Assembly (NCBI RefSeq): GCF_040786285.1
Contig: NZ_JBFMKQ010000002.1
Location: forward strand, 744,001-808,000
DNA length: 64,000 nt
Direction: 5' to 3'
Source of the DNA: Aquimarina sp040786285
Lineage (GTDB): Bacteria; Bacteroidota; Bacteroidia; Flavobacteriales; Flavobacteriaceae
The position numbers were made by a program, and so were the translations under genes. The notes beneath the pieces were generated by a model. It was not told the origin of the DNA and ran no database searches. It saw nothing but the letters and a program-made list of their open reading frames with translations. Of this stretch, positions 45,203 through 54,673 are shown piece by piece (position 1 is the stretch's first letter; the number at the start of each line of letters is the position of its first letter).

Positions 45203-45781
45203 TTACCCCCAATTACCTCTTGTTTTTTGATTGGCTTTGCATAATTTTATAATCTCTACAATACGTCTATCTCTGGTTTCTTGTCGCTTAGCCTGATTAA
45301 GCCAGTATAGATAGCTTTTTCGATATCCTTGTGCGAAGTTTTGGTAATTCTCAAAAGCTTTAGAGTGCTGGTCAAATGCTGTTTGAAGATCTTTAGGGAT
45401 AATCCCGTTTTCGACATCATCAAGGGCTACCCAGGAACCATTTTTTTTAGCAGTTTTAATAATAGTTAGACCACTTTCATGCATGAGGTTATTTTTAATT
45501 AGGTCTTTAATATAATTTTTGTTGACCTTGCTCCAAACACTTTTGGGTTTACGAGGGCAGAAGTATTGCCGGCGACGTTCATTATCCAGTCTTTTGACTG
45601 TAGAGTCAATCCAACCATAACATAAAGCCACTTTTACCGCTTCTTCCCATCGCATGCTAGGTTGTTTACTTTCTACTTTGTAAAAAATCAAATAGACTCC
45701 CATAGAGTTATTATGATTTTCATGAAGCCATGATCGCCATTCTTGATCATTTTTGAAATATAATTCTGGCTTATTAATCAT
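45203..45781 (-). CDS. YdeI/OmpD-associated family protein
   Basis: A 192-residue soluble protein with the hallmarks of the longer YdeI family: WRSWLHENHNNSMGVYLIFYK, then MRWEEAVKVALCYGWIDST, RRQYFCPRKPKSVWSKVN and the C-terminal YLYWLNQAKRQETRDRRI. The family is often called bacteriocin-protection protein, but biochemical function is not established. Its start overlaps the end of the esterase-TPR gene by eight bases, indicating translational coupling. Confidence 0.9.
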   Translation of the reverse strand: MINKPELYFKNDQEWRSWLHENHNNSMGVYLIFYKVESKQPSMRWEEAVKVALCYGWIDSTVKRLDNERRRQYFCPRKPKSVWSKVNKNYIKDLIKNNLMHESGLTIIKTAKKNGSWVALDDVENGIIPKDLQTAFDQHSKAFENYQNFAQGYRKSYLYWLNQAKRQETRDRRIVEIIKLCKANQKTRGNWG

Positions 45782-47042
45782 CCTTCAATTCATCCAACTT
45801 TGATTCTATATCTGCTATTTGGTCTTGATAGTGCGTCATATGATCACTATCATATAGTTTTGCTATTTCTATGGCCTTTTGTTGCGTTACTAATGCTTCT
45901 TTAAAATTATGATTGGCCTCAAGAGCAGATGCAAGGATGCTTAATGCTTCTGGAGATTTTGGTCGATATTTTACCAAGCGCCGATACACTTCGATAGATT
46001 CTTCAAATCGCTTTTGTCTTAGAAGTCTATTGGCAATCGCTTGAAGGCTATTACCACTATTCCATCGTTCGGCTATTGGGAGCACAGTGTAACCATATTC
46101 TGCAGAAAGATTTTGATAATATAAATCAATATTACCTAAAGTATTATTAGTTTCCTTTTCAAAATTACTATAATCAGGATTCCATTTTTCTTTTGGAAAA
46201 AATGTTTCTATAGCAGAAATAAACGCTGGTAAAACAACACCATAGTGACTTTCATTTGGGAATATGTCTGCTTTTAGTTTTAGATTTTGAGATTCATATG
46301 ATGATAATCGTTTTTTTAATTTTTTTAAATTGATTCCTATTTCCGGATCAGAAAAAGTATCGGCCTCGGCAGAAGCTACATATAAACTTGCTCTGCGTTT
46401 AGGGTTTCTTTTAATACTTTCAGTAATTGCATCAATAAAAGTTTTATCAGGAGTATACCCCATAGCTAATATATTACCAGCCGCTATGGCTATATGTGCC
46501 TGAAATAAATCTGGACTGTTACAAAAAGCATGCAATGAAAAAGTGGCAGTAAGAGAGGTGCCCAATATCATTCTATAATCGGTGGTGCGATAATGTTTTG
46601 CCAGATATACGAATAATTCATCTTTCAAAAATTTTGTAAAAACATCAGGATCACCGTCAAATGGCATTTGTTTCCAACTCTTTGACCAAAAGCTACTATT
46701 GTTTGTATAGACTTTTGGGGCATAGAATTTTTCAAAACCATTAGGGAAACTAATCACTATTGCTTCTGGCATGCTGCTTACAGAGCTAAGGTGTTTTACC
46801 ATGCCTGTAATTTGATAAAAGAACTCATTCTCTAATAAAACAATCAAAGGATAGGTGTGTAGATCAGAAGCTTGATTATAGGTCTCTGGTAAATAAACAT
46901 TAAGCGCTACATCTTGCTGTAAAGTTTTAGAATCTATTATATGTTGATCTATAGTCGCTAGGGGCGCAGATTTGGTTTGTGCATTAGTTTTTATGGTTAG
47001 CAGTACCATAAAGTACACTAAAAATAGAGTATAAGGTTTCAT
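45774..47042 (-). CDS. Exported esterase-D-like hydrolase with C-terminal TPRs
   Basis: A 422-residue protein: signal peptide (MKPYTLFLVYFMVLLTIKTNAQ), then an alpha/beta hydrolase of the esterase D/Fes group (nucleophile Ser in MILGTSLTA, late His in NESHYGVVLP) over about residues 25-295, then two or three TPR helices (about 330-410: EESIEVYRRLVKYRP). Some relatives cleave siderophore esters, but no TonB or siderophore gene is adjacent. The downstream YdeI gene overlaps it. Confidence 0.85.
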   Translation of the reverse strand: MKPYTLFLVYFMVLLTIKTNAQTKSAPLATIDQHIIDSKTLQQDVALNVYLPETYNQASDLHTYPLIVLLENEFFYQITGMVKHLSSVSSMPEAIVISFPNGFEKFYAPKVYTNNSSFWSKSWKQMPFDGDPDVFTKFLKDELFVYLAKHYRTTDYRMILGTSLTATFSLHAFCNSPDLFQAHIAIAAGNILAMGYTPDKTFIDAITESIKRNPKRRASLYVASAEADTFSDPEIGINLKKLKKRLSSYESQNLKLKADIFPNESHYGVVLPAFISAIETFFPKEKWNPDYSNFEKETNNTLGNIDLYYQNLSAEYGYTVLPIAERWNSGNSLQAIANRLLRQKRFEESIEVYRRLVKYRPKSPEALSILASALEANHNFKEALVTQQKAIEIAKLYDSDHMTHYQDQIADIESKLDELKDD

Positions 47043-47197
47043 TGGTTGCAGTTGATGATTGTGTTTTCGCCCCTAAAATATAGTATATCTGTCAATTAAA
47101 CTCGAAAATTATCTTAAATGTTACGGTGAAAATGTAAAAAATAGATGTTATTTAGAGTAGTAAGTTATCTTTTTACACGAGTTATATATTACTTTTT

Positions 47198-48085
47198 TTA
47201 GTTATTTATTTCAATCTTCATTTGTGTTTTTAACATTCCTTTACCTCCCGCCATTAAAGTTTTTATTTTATTATGTTCAATTTTTAAGTCAACAATAATT
47301 AGACTTGGCGAAGGAGTATTCATGTATTCTCCCTGCTGTATTAAGAATCTATCTTTTTTAATTTTGAGCACATCAAATAGGTAGCAAGCCAATGGGCCTG
47401 CGGCCATTCCGGTACCGGCTTCTTCTAAGATATTATATCGCGGACCGAACATTCTTGTACTAGCGTCTCTTTCTGGGGAGTCTAAATCAGTAGAGAATAC
47501 ATAAAACCCTATCAAATCATACTCTTCGCTTATGTCACTTATTAGATTGAAGTCTGGGATTATGTTTTTTAAAATATCTGAATTTTTTACCGGAATTAGA
47601 ATAAATGAATTCCCTGTATTTACCAATTGTATTGGAGCATTGTTCATGAGGTCGGATTTATTTAACCCCAGCGATCTTAAAATTTTATCCTCCCGCTGAC
47701 TTACATCGATATACTTAGGTGAAAGTTGTTCCATAAATGCTAATGATCCAATTAGTTTTATTTCCCTGTTCCCATCTATTGTTTCTTTAGAAGAACGATC
47801 AGTTTTTAAGATATTCAACTGTTTTAAATAAGAAAACGTTGCCACGGTTGCATGCCCGCAATGAGCTATTTGCTTATTTGGAGTGAAGAAATCTAATTTG
47901 AAATCTGCCGATGTAGATTTTGAAACAAAAGCAGTTTCTGATAAACCTACTTTTGCCGCAATTTCTAATTTATTTTTATCAGATAAATTATCTGCATCTA
48001 AAACCACTCCTGCGGGATTACCCCCTTTTTCCTGATCAACAAAGGCATTAAGAATTTGTACATTAATAATTTTTGTATTGTCCAT
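47198..48085 (-). CDS. PhzF-family isomerase/epimerase
   Basis: A 295-residue protein with the PhzF diaminopimelate-epimerase fold. The opening VQILNAFVDQEKGGNPAGVVL is characteristic, the catalytic Glu50 sits in LSETAF, and the second half of the site is IAHCGHATVAT. Genuine phenazine genes are absent, so this is a stand-alone family member of unknown substrate. It follows a SigZ-like sigma factor gene by 58 bases on the same strand. Confidence 0.9.
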   Translation of the reverse strand: MDNTKIINVQILNAFVDQEKGGNPAGVVLDADNLSDKNKLEIAAKVGLSETAFVSKSTSADFKLDFFTPNKQIAHCGHATVATFSYLKQLNILKTDRSSKETIDGNREIKLIGSLAFMEQLSPKYIDVSQREDKILRSLGLNKSDLMNNAPIQLVNTGNSFILIPVKNSDILKNIIPDFNLISDISEEYDLIGFYVFSTDLDSPERDASTRMFGPRYNILEEAGTGMAAGPLACYLFDVLKIKKDRFLIQQGEYMNTPSPSLIIVDLKIEHNKIKTLMAGGKGMLKTQMKIEINN

Positions 48086-48143
48086 TTTATTTTTTTTAAT
48101 CGTTATAATTAATGGACGCGAATACGTATAAAAAGACGTATAA

Positions 48144-48689
48144 TCAACTTAAATTAGTATCAAAATCTAATAATTTACCTGTTGTATCGGATTCAACGTT
48201 TGGGCAATCCAGTATATTTTCTCTTAAAATTTCCCTAGCTTTTTGAACTCTGGACTTAGTTCCAGAATATGATATTTTTAAATATGTTGCCAGTTCTTTT
48301 TGTGAATAGTTTTTAAAAGACGTTAGTATGATTGCTTGTTTATGTTTTGCGGTAAGATTTTCGATTTTTTGATTGATACAATTACTCAATTTTGAATAGT
48401 CAAAATTATCATTTTCATTTTCGGGAATGTCCAGATCATTTATTGGGATTTTTTTTAGACTCAATTTTCGATAATAATCAAATATTGTATTTCTGGTGAT
48501 TTGGTACACCCAAGAGGTAAGCTTTGAAGTATTCTTTAATTGATGAATTCTTGTTTGAATTTTCAAAAAAACTTCTTGAAGAATGTCTTTTGCTCTCTGC
48601 TCATCTTTTACCTTACTAAGAACAAAACTGTAAAGCTCTTCATTTAGGTCTATCCAAATATTTTCGATTTCCTTTTTCATTAGTGACAC
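48144..48689 (-). CDS. SigZ-like ECF sigma factor
   Basis: A 181-residue sigma factor: region 2 in KDEQRAKDILQEVFLKIQTR and LTSWVYQITRNTIFDYYR; region 4 in LTAKHKQAIILTSFKNYSQ and KELATYLKISYSGTKSRVQ. A short extension (LDCPNVESDTTGKLLDFDT) follows region 4, as in SigZ-type proteins. The start may be the Met at 48680. It sits eight bases after the molybdopterin oxidoreductase gene and before PhzF. No anti-sigma gene is adjacent. Confidence 0.88.
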   Translation of the reverse strand: MSLMKKEIENIWIDLNEELYSFVLSKVKDEQRAKDILQEVFLKIQTRIHQLKNTSKLTSWVYQITRNTIFDYYRKLSLKKIPINDLDIPENENDNFDYSKLSNCINQKIENLTAKHKQAIILTSFKNYSQKELATYLKISYSGTKSRVQKAREILRENILDCPNVESDTTGKLLDFDTNLS

Positions 48690-48697
48690 ACGTTTAT

Positions 48698-50848
48698 TTA
48701 TGAAGATTCGATTTTTCTAATAGCTACAGGATGACCATTAAAGGCCATGTTATAAGATAAAGGATCTAGTCTGTCGTGATTCATTAATTGATTAATATTA
48801 ACACCTGCATTGCGTTTTGCGTTTTCCATTTGCACGCCTTCTCCGTGATGTCCCCAACCATGGGGAATACTTATTGTACCCTGAATAATATCTGTGGTGA
48901 CTTCGGCTTCAATAGAAATCGAGCCAGAATCAGAATATACCTCTACGACTTCCTGAGGTTTAATTTTATGGGCTTCAGCATCATCGGGATGAATCATCAT
49001 GGTACATGTTCTCGAACCTCCTTCTAGAATTGCTAAATTATGCATCCAAGAATTGTTGCTTCGCAAATGCCTTCGACCGATTAGCTTTAATGGATATTGC
49101 TCTACTTCCTCGGGAGTTAAAAGTTGTTTAACTTTTTCCATTTCTTTTACAAAAAGCTCAGGCATCAATTCAATTCGTTTGTTTTTTGTAAACAAGCGCT
49201 TCGGAAAAACTGGTTTTAATGAGGATAATTCTAACCCTTCTGGATGCTTCTCTAAACGTTTTAAACTCAATCCATCTTTTCTCAAGAAACGTCCACCCCA
49301 TACACCATAAGCTCCGGTTTTCAGTGCTAGATCCAGTTTTGTTTTTGGATGAATCCTAGACATGATATTGCTTTTTATTCTCTGAAAAATATTTCCTGTA
49401 AATAAACGTCGTTGTAGCTCGCTCATAATTTGCCAATCGTAGCGTTGCTCTTTTGAAATGGATAAAGGTGCAGGACTAAATTTGGCGGTATTTCGGGTAG
49501 CTATCATGTGGAGTACGAACGAATAATGCATAGTTTCTAATCCAACAGCAGGTGGCATAATGAGATCTGCATGTTGCGTGGTTTCGTTAATATACATATC
49601 AACAGCTAGCATAAATTCTAAGTCCGCTAATGCTTTTTCTACTTGCTGAGAATTAGGCGCAGAACGAGCAGGATTACCCGCTATACTAATAAATCCCCGT
49701 ATTTGATTTTTACCTTTAGTCAATATTTCATCGGCTAATGTAGCTGTCGGAAATTCGCCAACAATTTCTTTGTATGACTTAACTCGGCTACTATACCGAA
49801 ACATTTTAGACTCATGCGCCATTAAAGTCACATAATCTATGGCGGGTAGTGTAAATAGTAGCCCTCCTTTTTCATCTAATTTGCCAAGTAGAATATTAAT
49901 AGAAGTGATCAACCATTGGCAAAGGGTACCATAGGATTGTGTATTAACACCCAATCTGCCGTAGACAACACTATTAGGATATTGTATTAAATCATCTACT
50001 ATGTGTGCGATTTCTTTTGTACTCATACCCGTTATGGGAGCCACCTTTTCTTTTGAGTAGGGTTGAACCAATTTTTTTAATTCCTCGAAATGATCGGCGA
50101 GTGAAAGCGCTTTAGATGAAGGAATGGCATCACGAAGTACCAGTTCGTTTATGATTGCTAATAGAAGTAATACATCTTTTTCTGGATGAATGAAATAATG
50201 TTCGCTGGCTTTGTTGGCAGTCTCTGTTTTACGAGGGTCAATAACAACCACTTTTCCTCCCTTTTGCTGAATAGCCTTAATTTTCTCTCTAATGTTAGGT
50301 GTTGACATAAAGCTACCATTAGAAGCCATCGGGTTAGCACCAATGATAAGCATGTAGTCAAGATGATCAATATCAGGAATTGGCGCTAACATCGCATGAC
50401 CAAACATCATTTGGTTCACTAAAAAAACCGGAACAGAATCGAGACTATGAGAAGCAAATCGATTTTTTGTATTAAGAGCATTTATCGTATCGTATAAAGT
50501 TATGGCAGTACCGGTATTGTGCACGGTTGGGTTACCAGTATATGTTCCGATAGCATCGTTACCATACTTTTTTCGTATTTTTTTAAATTCTCGTTCTGCA
50601 ATATCAAAGGCTTCTTCCCAAGATATGGTTTGCCAGCCAGAGGCTGTTTTTTTTACAGGTTGTTTTAATCGATTAGGGTCATTGTGTAAATCTTTAAGGG
50701 CAATTCCTTTAGGGCATATATGTCCACGACTATAAATATCTTCTTTATGTCCTTTTATACCGATTACTTCGTTATTTGTTACCTCAATCTCTAAGCCGCA
50801 CATAGCTTCACAAAGGTGGCAAGTGCGATATTTTATGGTATTTGGCAT
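48698..50848 (-). CDS. Molybdopterin (bis-MGD) oxidoreductase
   Basis: A 716-residue catalytic subunit of the DMSO-reductase/formate-dehydrogenase superfamily. The N-terminal [4Fe-4S] site is Cys10, Cys13, Cys17 and Cys45. The cofactor-binding segments include YTGNPTVHNTG, IGANPMASNGS, VVVIDPRKTET and the C-terminal RRHLRSNNSWMHN and ISIPHGWGHHG. There is no Tat signal, so it is cytoplasmic. It has no obvious partner subunit nearby, unlike respiratory members; electron donor and substrate are unknown. It leads an operon with the SigZ-like factor and perhaps PhzF. Confidence 0.92.
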   Translation of the reverse strand: MPNTIKYRTCHLCEAMCGLEIEVTNNEVIGIKGHKEDIYSRGHICPKGIALKDLHNDPNRLKQPVKKTASGWQTISWEEAFDIAEREFKKIRKKYGNDAIGTYTGNPTVHNTGTAITLYDTINALNTKNRFASHSLDSVPVFLVNQMMFGHAMLAPIPDIDHLDYMLIIGANPMASNGSFMSTPNIREKIKAIQQKGGKVVVIDPRKTETANKASEHYFIHPEKDVLLLLAIINELVLRDAIPSSKALSLADHFEELKKLVQPYSKEKVAPITGMSTKEIAHIVDDLIQYPNSVVYGRLGVNTQSYGTLCQWLITSINILLGKLDEKGGLLFTLPAIDYVTLMAHESKMFRYSSRVKSYKEIVGEFPTATLADEILTKGKNQIRGFISIAGNPARSAPNSQQVEKALADLEFMLAVDMYINETTQHADLIMPPAVGLETMHYSFVLHMIATRNTAKFSPAPLSISKEQRYDWQIMSELQRRLFTGNIFQRIKSNIMSRIHPKTKLDLALKTGAYGVWGGRFLRKDGLSLKRLEKHPEGLELSSLKPVFPKRLFTKNKRIELMPELFVKEMEKVKQLLTPEEVEQYPLKLIGRRHLRSNNSWMHNLAILEGGSRTCTMMIHPDDAEAHKIKPQEVVEVYSDSGSISIEAEVTTDIIQGTISIPHGWGHHGEGVQMENAKRNAGVNINQLMNHDRLDPLSYNMAFNGHPVAIRKIESS

Positions 50849-50892
50849 GACTTGTAAAGATGTTTATTAATGAAATTATGAATAAAAACGGT

Positions 50893-50918
50893 ATTAGTAT
50901 ACTGTATACTATACTAAT
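50893..50918. promoter_or_regulatory. 26-bp inverted repeat upstream of the molybdopterin oxidoreductase
   Basis: ATTAGTATA (50893-50901) is mirrored by TATACTAAT (50910-50918) around CTGTATAC. It lies 45-70 bases before the start codon, a plausible operator position. No known regulator can be assigned. Beyond it the 219-base spacer holds two further short hairpins (CCAAA...TTTGG at 51013-51024; CATTAAG...CTTAATG at 51026-51046) without a clear T-tract. Confidence 0.4.
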
Positions 50919-51067
50919 CTTATAAAACGTAAGTGTTTGTCTACTAAATTTATATGATAAGACTTAGTAGATACTAAAATACTATAATCATTCGTATAAT
51001 CCTTACAAGAAACCAAATCTTTGGGCATTAAGTTTTCTCCTTAATGACAGGTTTTATTGTTCGAGCT

Positions 51068-51589
51068 TTATATGTTGGAGTTTATATCTATCTCAAAGAG
51101 ACATGCTGGAGCATTGTGATAGTGATCAGGTAATCCTTTAGTGTTTTCTAAATTAAACATTCCCAAAAAGGTAAAGCCCGATTTTGTGTAATGGTTGATA
51201 AGTCCTTTATTATTGCCTAGTGTATCTAAACGTATAAAATCTTTTTGATGTTCTAGAGCGTATTTTTTCGCCCATGTCACAATTATTTCAACAAAATTAT
51301 TACCTCTAAAATCAGGATTGGTCGCGATACGGTGTATATACACAGCGGCATCGGTGTTTTTTTCTCCCCAAATTTGCTCATCGCTAAATGTGGTTGCCCA
51401 TACACATGCGATTTGATCATCTATTAGTAGTTTCCATTGTCTGTTTTCGGAAATTTCTGTTTCGACCAGTGTCAGTTCAAAATCAGGCCATACGACTACA
51501 GTTTTTTTTGCTTTCTGGTACTCTGAAGCTATTTTATAGAGACGAAATATTTCGTCGATGTCGTTTATCGTGCTATTCTTGATATTCAT
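51068..51589 (-). CDS. GNAT-family N-acetyltransferase
   Basis: A 173-residue acetyltransferase with the GNAT order: DIDEIFRLYKIASEY, a strand-turn in QIACVWATTF, the acetyl-CoA loop in AAVYIHRIATNPDFRGNNFVEIIVTWA (R/Q-x-x-G-like RGNN), and LDTLGNNKGLINHYTKSGFTFLG at the end. The substrate is unknown. It is a single gene. Confidence 0.88.
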   Translation of the reverse strand: MNIKNSTINDIDEIFRLYKIASEYQKAKKTVVVWPDFELTLVETEISENRQWKLLIDDQIACVWATTFSDEQIWGEKNTDAAVYIHRIATNPDFRGNNFVEIIVTWAKKYALEHQKDFIRLDTLGNNKGLINHYTKSGFTFLGMFNLENTKGLPDHYHNAPACLFEIDINSNI

Positions 51590-51754
51590 TTAGATTATGA
51601 TTTTATATAGCAAAGATCTTAAGTTACTTTTATTGATGAAACCCGAAAATTGCTATTATTTCATCTATCAAATTGGGATATTATAATTTAAAATTTTATA
51701 GTTATTGCCTTGTAAATCATGAATCCAGCAAGAAAAGAGTCGTATAGTTAACAA

Positions 51755-52165
51755 CTAACCATTCTTTAGAATAGCAACCTTTTGTTGATTAAACTCTTCT
51801 TGAGTTATTGCTTCTTCATCCAAAAGTTTCTTTAATTTGGTGAGTTTATCAATGCTATCTTCTTGTGGTGCTTTAACGGGCTGTTGATTTACAATGATTT
51901 TTGTCGGTTTACTATCGCTAGATAAACTCCATACCAAAGAAATTACCCAGCCAATAAGACTCCAGCCCAAAAAGAAATTTAAGGCTATTATAGCAACCAG
52001 ATTTTTTTTCATTCTTAGTAATGCTATAATAGATGGTATGAAGTAAAAACAGATACCTACTATTATCATAATAACAATAACAGTATCTTGTTCTGACAAA
52101 CTCGAATCGGGTTGAAAAGATAATATCATAAAAGAAAGCTTAACGGATTCATAAGTTACTTGCAA
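51755..52165 (-). CDS. Superinfection-immunity-like membrane protein with SHOCT domain
   Basis: A 136-residue protein; the start may also be the Met at 52129. Two membrane helices (about 31-48 and 55-77) contain FYFIPSIIALLRMKKNLVAI and NFFLGWSLIGWVISLVWSL, the pattern of the superinfection immunity (T4 Imm-like) family. The C-terminal KLKKLLDEEAITQEEFNQQK is a SHOCT motif. Such proteins are common outside phage and their role is usually unknown. It lies just downstream of the CHAT-TPR cassette, separated by 213 bases. Confidence 0.82.
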   Translation of the reverse strand: MQVTYESVKLSFMILSFQPDSSLSEQDTVIVIMIIVGICFYFIPSIIALLRMKKNLVAIIALNFFLGWSLIGWVISLVWSLSSDSKPTKIIVNQQPVKAPQEDSIDKLTKLKKLLDEEAITQEEFNQQKVAILKNG

Positions 52166-52378
52166 TTACATAAATAGGGTGGGGGTTAATGTTTTTTTAT
52201 ATTGAAATACGAAGCTATTAAAAATTCTTTTATTTCTTTTATTGAATGGTTATTAATTCTGTAGAAACTATATGTAATATTATAATCTTGGTGGTTGGTG
52301 TACAATGTAATTTAAGTAGTTGTAAAAAATGCATGGTGCGACACTAGAGGTTTTATAGTATTGATTTCTTTGTCTATT

Positions 52379-54673
52379 TCATTTTTGGCTTATTTTCAAA
52401 TCTTTTGATTTAGAATATGCAGCGGTTGCAGCTTCGGTATCATTTAGTGATTCATAGACTAAACCAATATTATCATAATATACTGGGTTTTCTGGATTTA
52501 TAGCCATAGCTTTTTCGTAGTACTTAAGTGCCTCAGGATAATTCTTCATTTCATATTTTATAATTCCGACACGATTATGAAGTGCATCATTATTAGGGTC
52601 TAATTCCAGCCCCTGCTTATAGAGATCCATTGCCTTATCATAGTTAAATTGACTTTGATAAACAAAACCCAGGTGCTCATATCTCCATGGATTTTCCGGA
52701 TCTAATTTGAGTGCCCGTTTTAAATACTTTGCGGCCTCGTTATAATTCTTTTGCCAGATTAAGTTTATACCAAGCTCTGGGTTTGCCACTAGATTATCTT
52801 CATGTATTTTTATTACTTTTTTAAAGGTTATTTCCCCATCCTTCCACTTTTGTAATCGATTGTATGCAATCCCCAGATTATTAAGATATACTATATTCTC
52901 TGGTTCTCGTTGAATAGCTTCTTTGTAGAAAGAAACTGCCTGATTATCAAGGTTTTTGGAGCTGTAGAAATAACCTAAACGATTGTGAAATTTACCTGAT
53001 TCTTTTTCTATTTCGGCAGCTTTTTGATACATTTTTTCGGCATTCGTAACATCAGGGATTTTTTCGTATGTCAGACCGCTATTTTCATAATATATGGGCT
53101 CCGAAGGATTTAATTCTATGGATTTAGAGAAACACTGAATCGCTTTATCAAAATCATTATTTTTTGAGTAAAACAACCCCAGATCATTATGAAGTAAAGG
53201 GTCATCTGGTGAATGGGCGATGCCCATTTTTAATAATTTAAGGAGATTGTTCTTATCCCCTTTATTTTCTAAGAGTATTTTGAGTTCTTTAAAGTATATC
53301 TTATTGGTTGGATTTAAATCAAATGCCAGCTGATAGTACTTTTGGGCCTCAGTATCGTTTTTGGTTTCCTTATGTAAATTACCAAGATAATAATATATTT
53401 TTTCTGGTTGAGAGGGACGTAATTCAAGACATTTAAGATAATTCTCAATAGCTTTTGACTGTTGCTTGGTTTCTTGATATAGATATGCTAATCCCCAATA
53501 AGTTCCAAAAAAATCACCCTCAAGATCTTTTACTTTTATAAAATAGCCTTCTGCTTTGTCATATTTTCCGAGATAAGTGTAGATATAACCAATATCAATA
53601 TAGGATAGGATTAAATTTGGGCTGTTTTTAATTGCTTTTTGATAATATTTTGCAGACTGTTCATATTGCCTGGAAATTGAAAAAGCGTATCCAATATTAC
53701 GATATACTTCATAAAAATAATTTTCGTCTGGATGATCGAACTCAATCTTTTCCAGATAGTCTATAAGTTCTGGAATTTCTACTTTTTTTGATTCGGTATA
53801 GTTTGAATAACTGTAGAGGGTAATCTTTTTGGAGTAGCCTTTGGCATCTAAAAAATTCATATTAAGTGCATCATCATACCATAATTCTGCTGTCGTATAT
53901 TTTGCTTGATCACGATAACTATCGCCCATACAAAGATAATTCTCTAAATCCATAGTGTCTAAATCTATCGCTGATAAAAAGAATTCTCGTGCTTTATTAT
54001 ATTCGCCACGTTTTAAATGATACTCTCCGAAGGCACGTTGAATGATCGAGCTTTGATATAATTGAGAGGCCTGCTCAAAATACGACATTGCCATCTCATA
54101 ATCGGGTAAATCGTGATATAACTCTATTTGACCAGCATAAATGAAAAATGAGCATCGTTTCTCTTTGTCAAGTAAATCGTTATTAGCAAAGGCTAGATAT
54201 TCATGAAGTACATCACTCCAACGACTTTTTAAGATGTTGATGTTTAAAAGTTGGTATTTATCAATTTCTTTTTGATGTATTGCAAAATCAAATGGTTGTC
54301 TACATAGATCAGAATAAACAATACTATTCCAGTTTACTAAAGCGTCGGTATATTCTTTAAACCATAGTTGATATGCTTCTTCAAGATTTTTTTCTAGAAA
54401 ATTTTTTTCAAGTTCTTCTGCCGTATATTTAGCTAAAGTGATATGATATTTAAGCTTTAGTTTGACCAGATATTTTATATACGCCGGTTGGCGATATTTA
54501 TTTTTGTTAAGCTTTAATTTTCTCCATACGGTATGGGGGTTACTCTTCTTAAACATAGAAGCAAGATATTCTAATAGATTAGCAAGGTCTACCATGTTGA
54601 TTTTAGTATCAAGGCATGCCTTTTTATATATAGGGGCTAACAAAAGTCGTATATGTTTATCATCGAGGTTCAT
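52379..54673 (-). CDS. Large TPR protein of the CHAT cassette
   Basis: A 764-residue soluble protein. Residues 1-160 are a basic helical domain without TPR pattern. Residues about 165-760 hold some fifteen TPRs, the clearest ending in LELRPSQPEKIYYYLGNLHK, SIELNPSEPIYYENSGLTYE, ALKLDPENPWRYEHLGFVYQ and AMAINPENPVYYDNIGLVYE. TPR superhelices bind peptides or partner proteins; here it would hold or gate the CHAT protease. Its ATG shares one base with the CHAT stop codon (TAATG), a sign of translational coupling and a fixed ratio. Confidence 0.9.
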   Translation of the reverse strand: MNLDDKHIRLLLAPIYKKACLDTKINMVDLANLLEYLASMFKKSNPHTVWRKLKLNKNKYRQPAYIKYLVKLKLKYHITLAKYTAEELEKNFLEKNLEEAYQLWFKEYTDALVNWNSIVYSDLCRQPFDFAIHQKEIDKYQLLNINILKSRWSDVLHEYLAFANNDLLDKEKRCSFFIYAGQIELYHDLPDYEMAMSYFEQASQLYQSSIIQRAFGEYHLKRGEYNKAREFFLSAIDLDTMDLENYLCMGDSYRDQAKYTTAELWYDDALNMNFLDAKGYSKKITLYSYSNYTESKKVEIPELIDYLEKIEFDHPDENYFYEVYRNIGYAFSISRQYEQSAKYYQKAIKNSPNLILSYIDIGYIYTYLGKYDKAEGYFIKVKDLEGDFFGTYWGLAYLYQETKQQSKAIENYLKCLELRPSQPEKIYYYLGNLHKETKNDTEAQKYYQLAFDLNPTNKIYFKELKILLENKGDKNNLLKLLKMGIAHSPDDPLLHNDLGLFYSKNNDFDKAIQCFSKSIELNPSEPIYYENSGLTYEKIPDVTNAEKMYQKAAEIEKESGKFHNRLGYFYSSKNLDNQAVSFYKEAIQREPENIVYLNNLGIAYNRLQKWKDGEITFKKVIKIHEDNLVANPELGINLIWQKNYNEAAKYLKRALKLDPENPWRYEHLGFVYQSQFNYDKAMDLYKQGLELDPNNDALHNRVGIIKYEMKNYPEALKYYEKAMAINPENPVYYDNIGLVYESLNDTEAATAAYSKSKDLKISQK

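Noticed and set aside
48144..48689. Phenazine or siderophore biosynthesis locus suggested by the nearby PhzF gene
   Set aside because: No other phenazine gene is present; PhzF-like proteins are often stand-alone.
51755..52165. Prophage remnant suggested by the superinfection-immunity family
   Set aside because: No integrase, structural gene or attachment-site repeat is nearby, and the family is common in chromosomes.
16500..52360. TACTATA as a window-wide regulatory motif
   Set aside because: It appears in several promoter regions (about 16500, 24758, 33488, 35250, 50980, 52350), but a seven-base A+T-rich word is expected about two dozen times in 64 kb of such DNA. Only the long 19-bp and 10-bp matches were kept.
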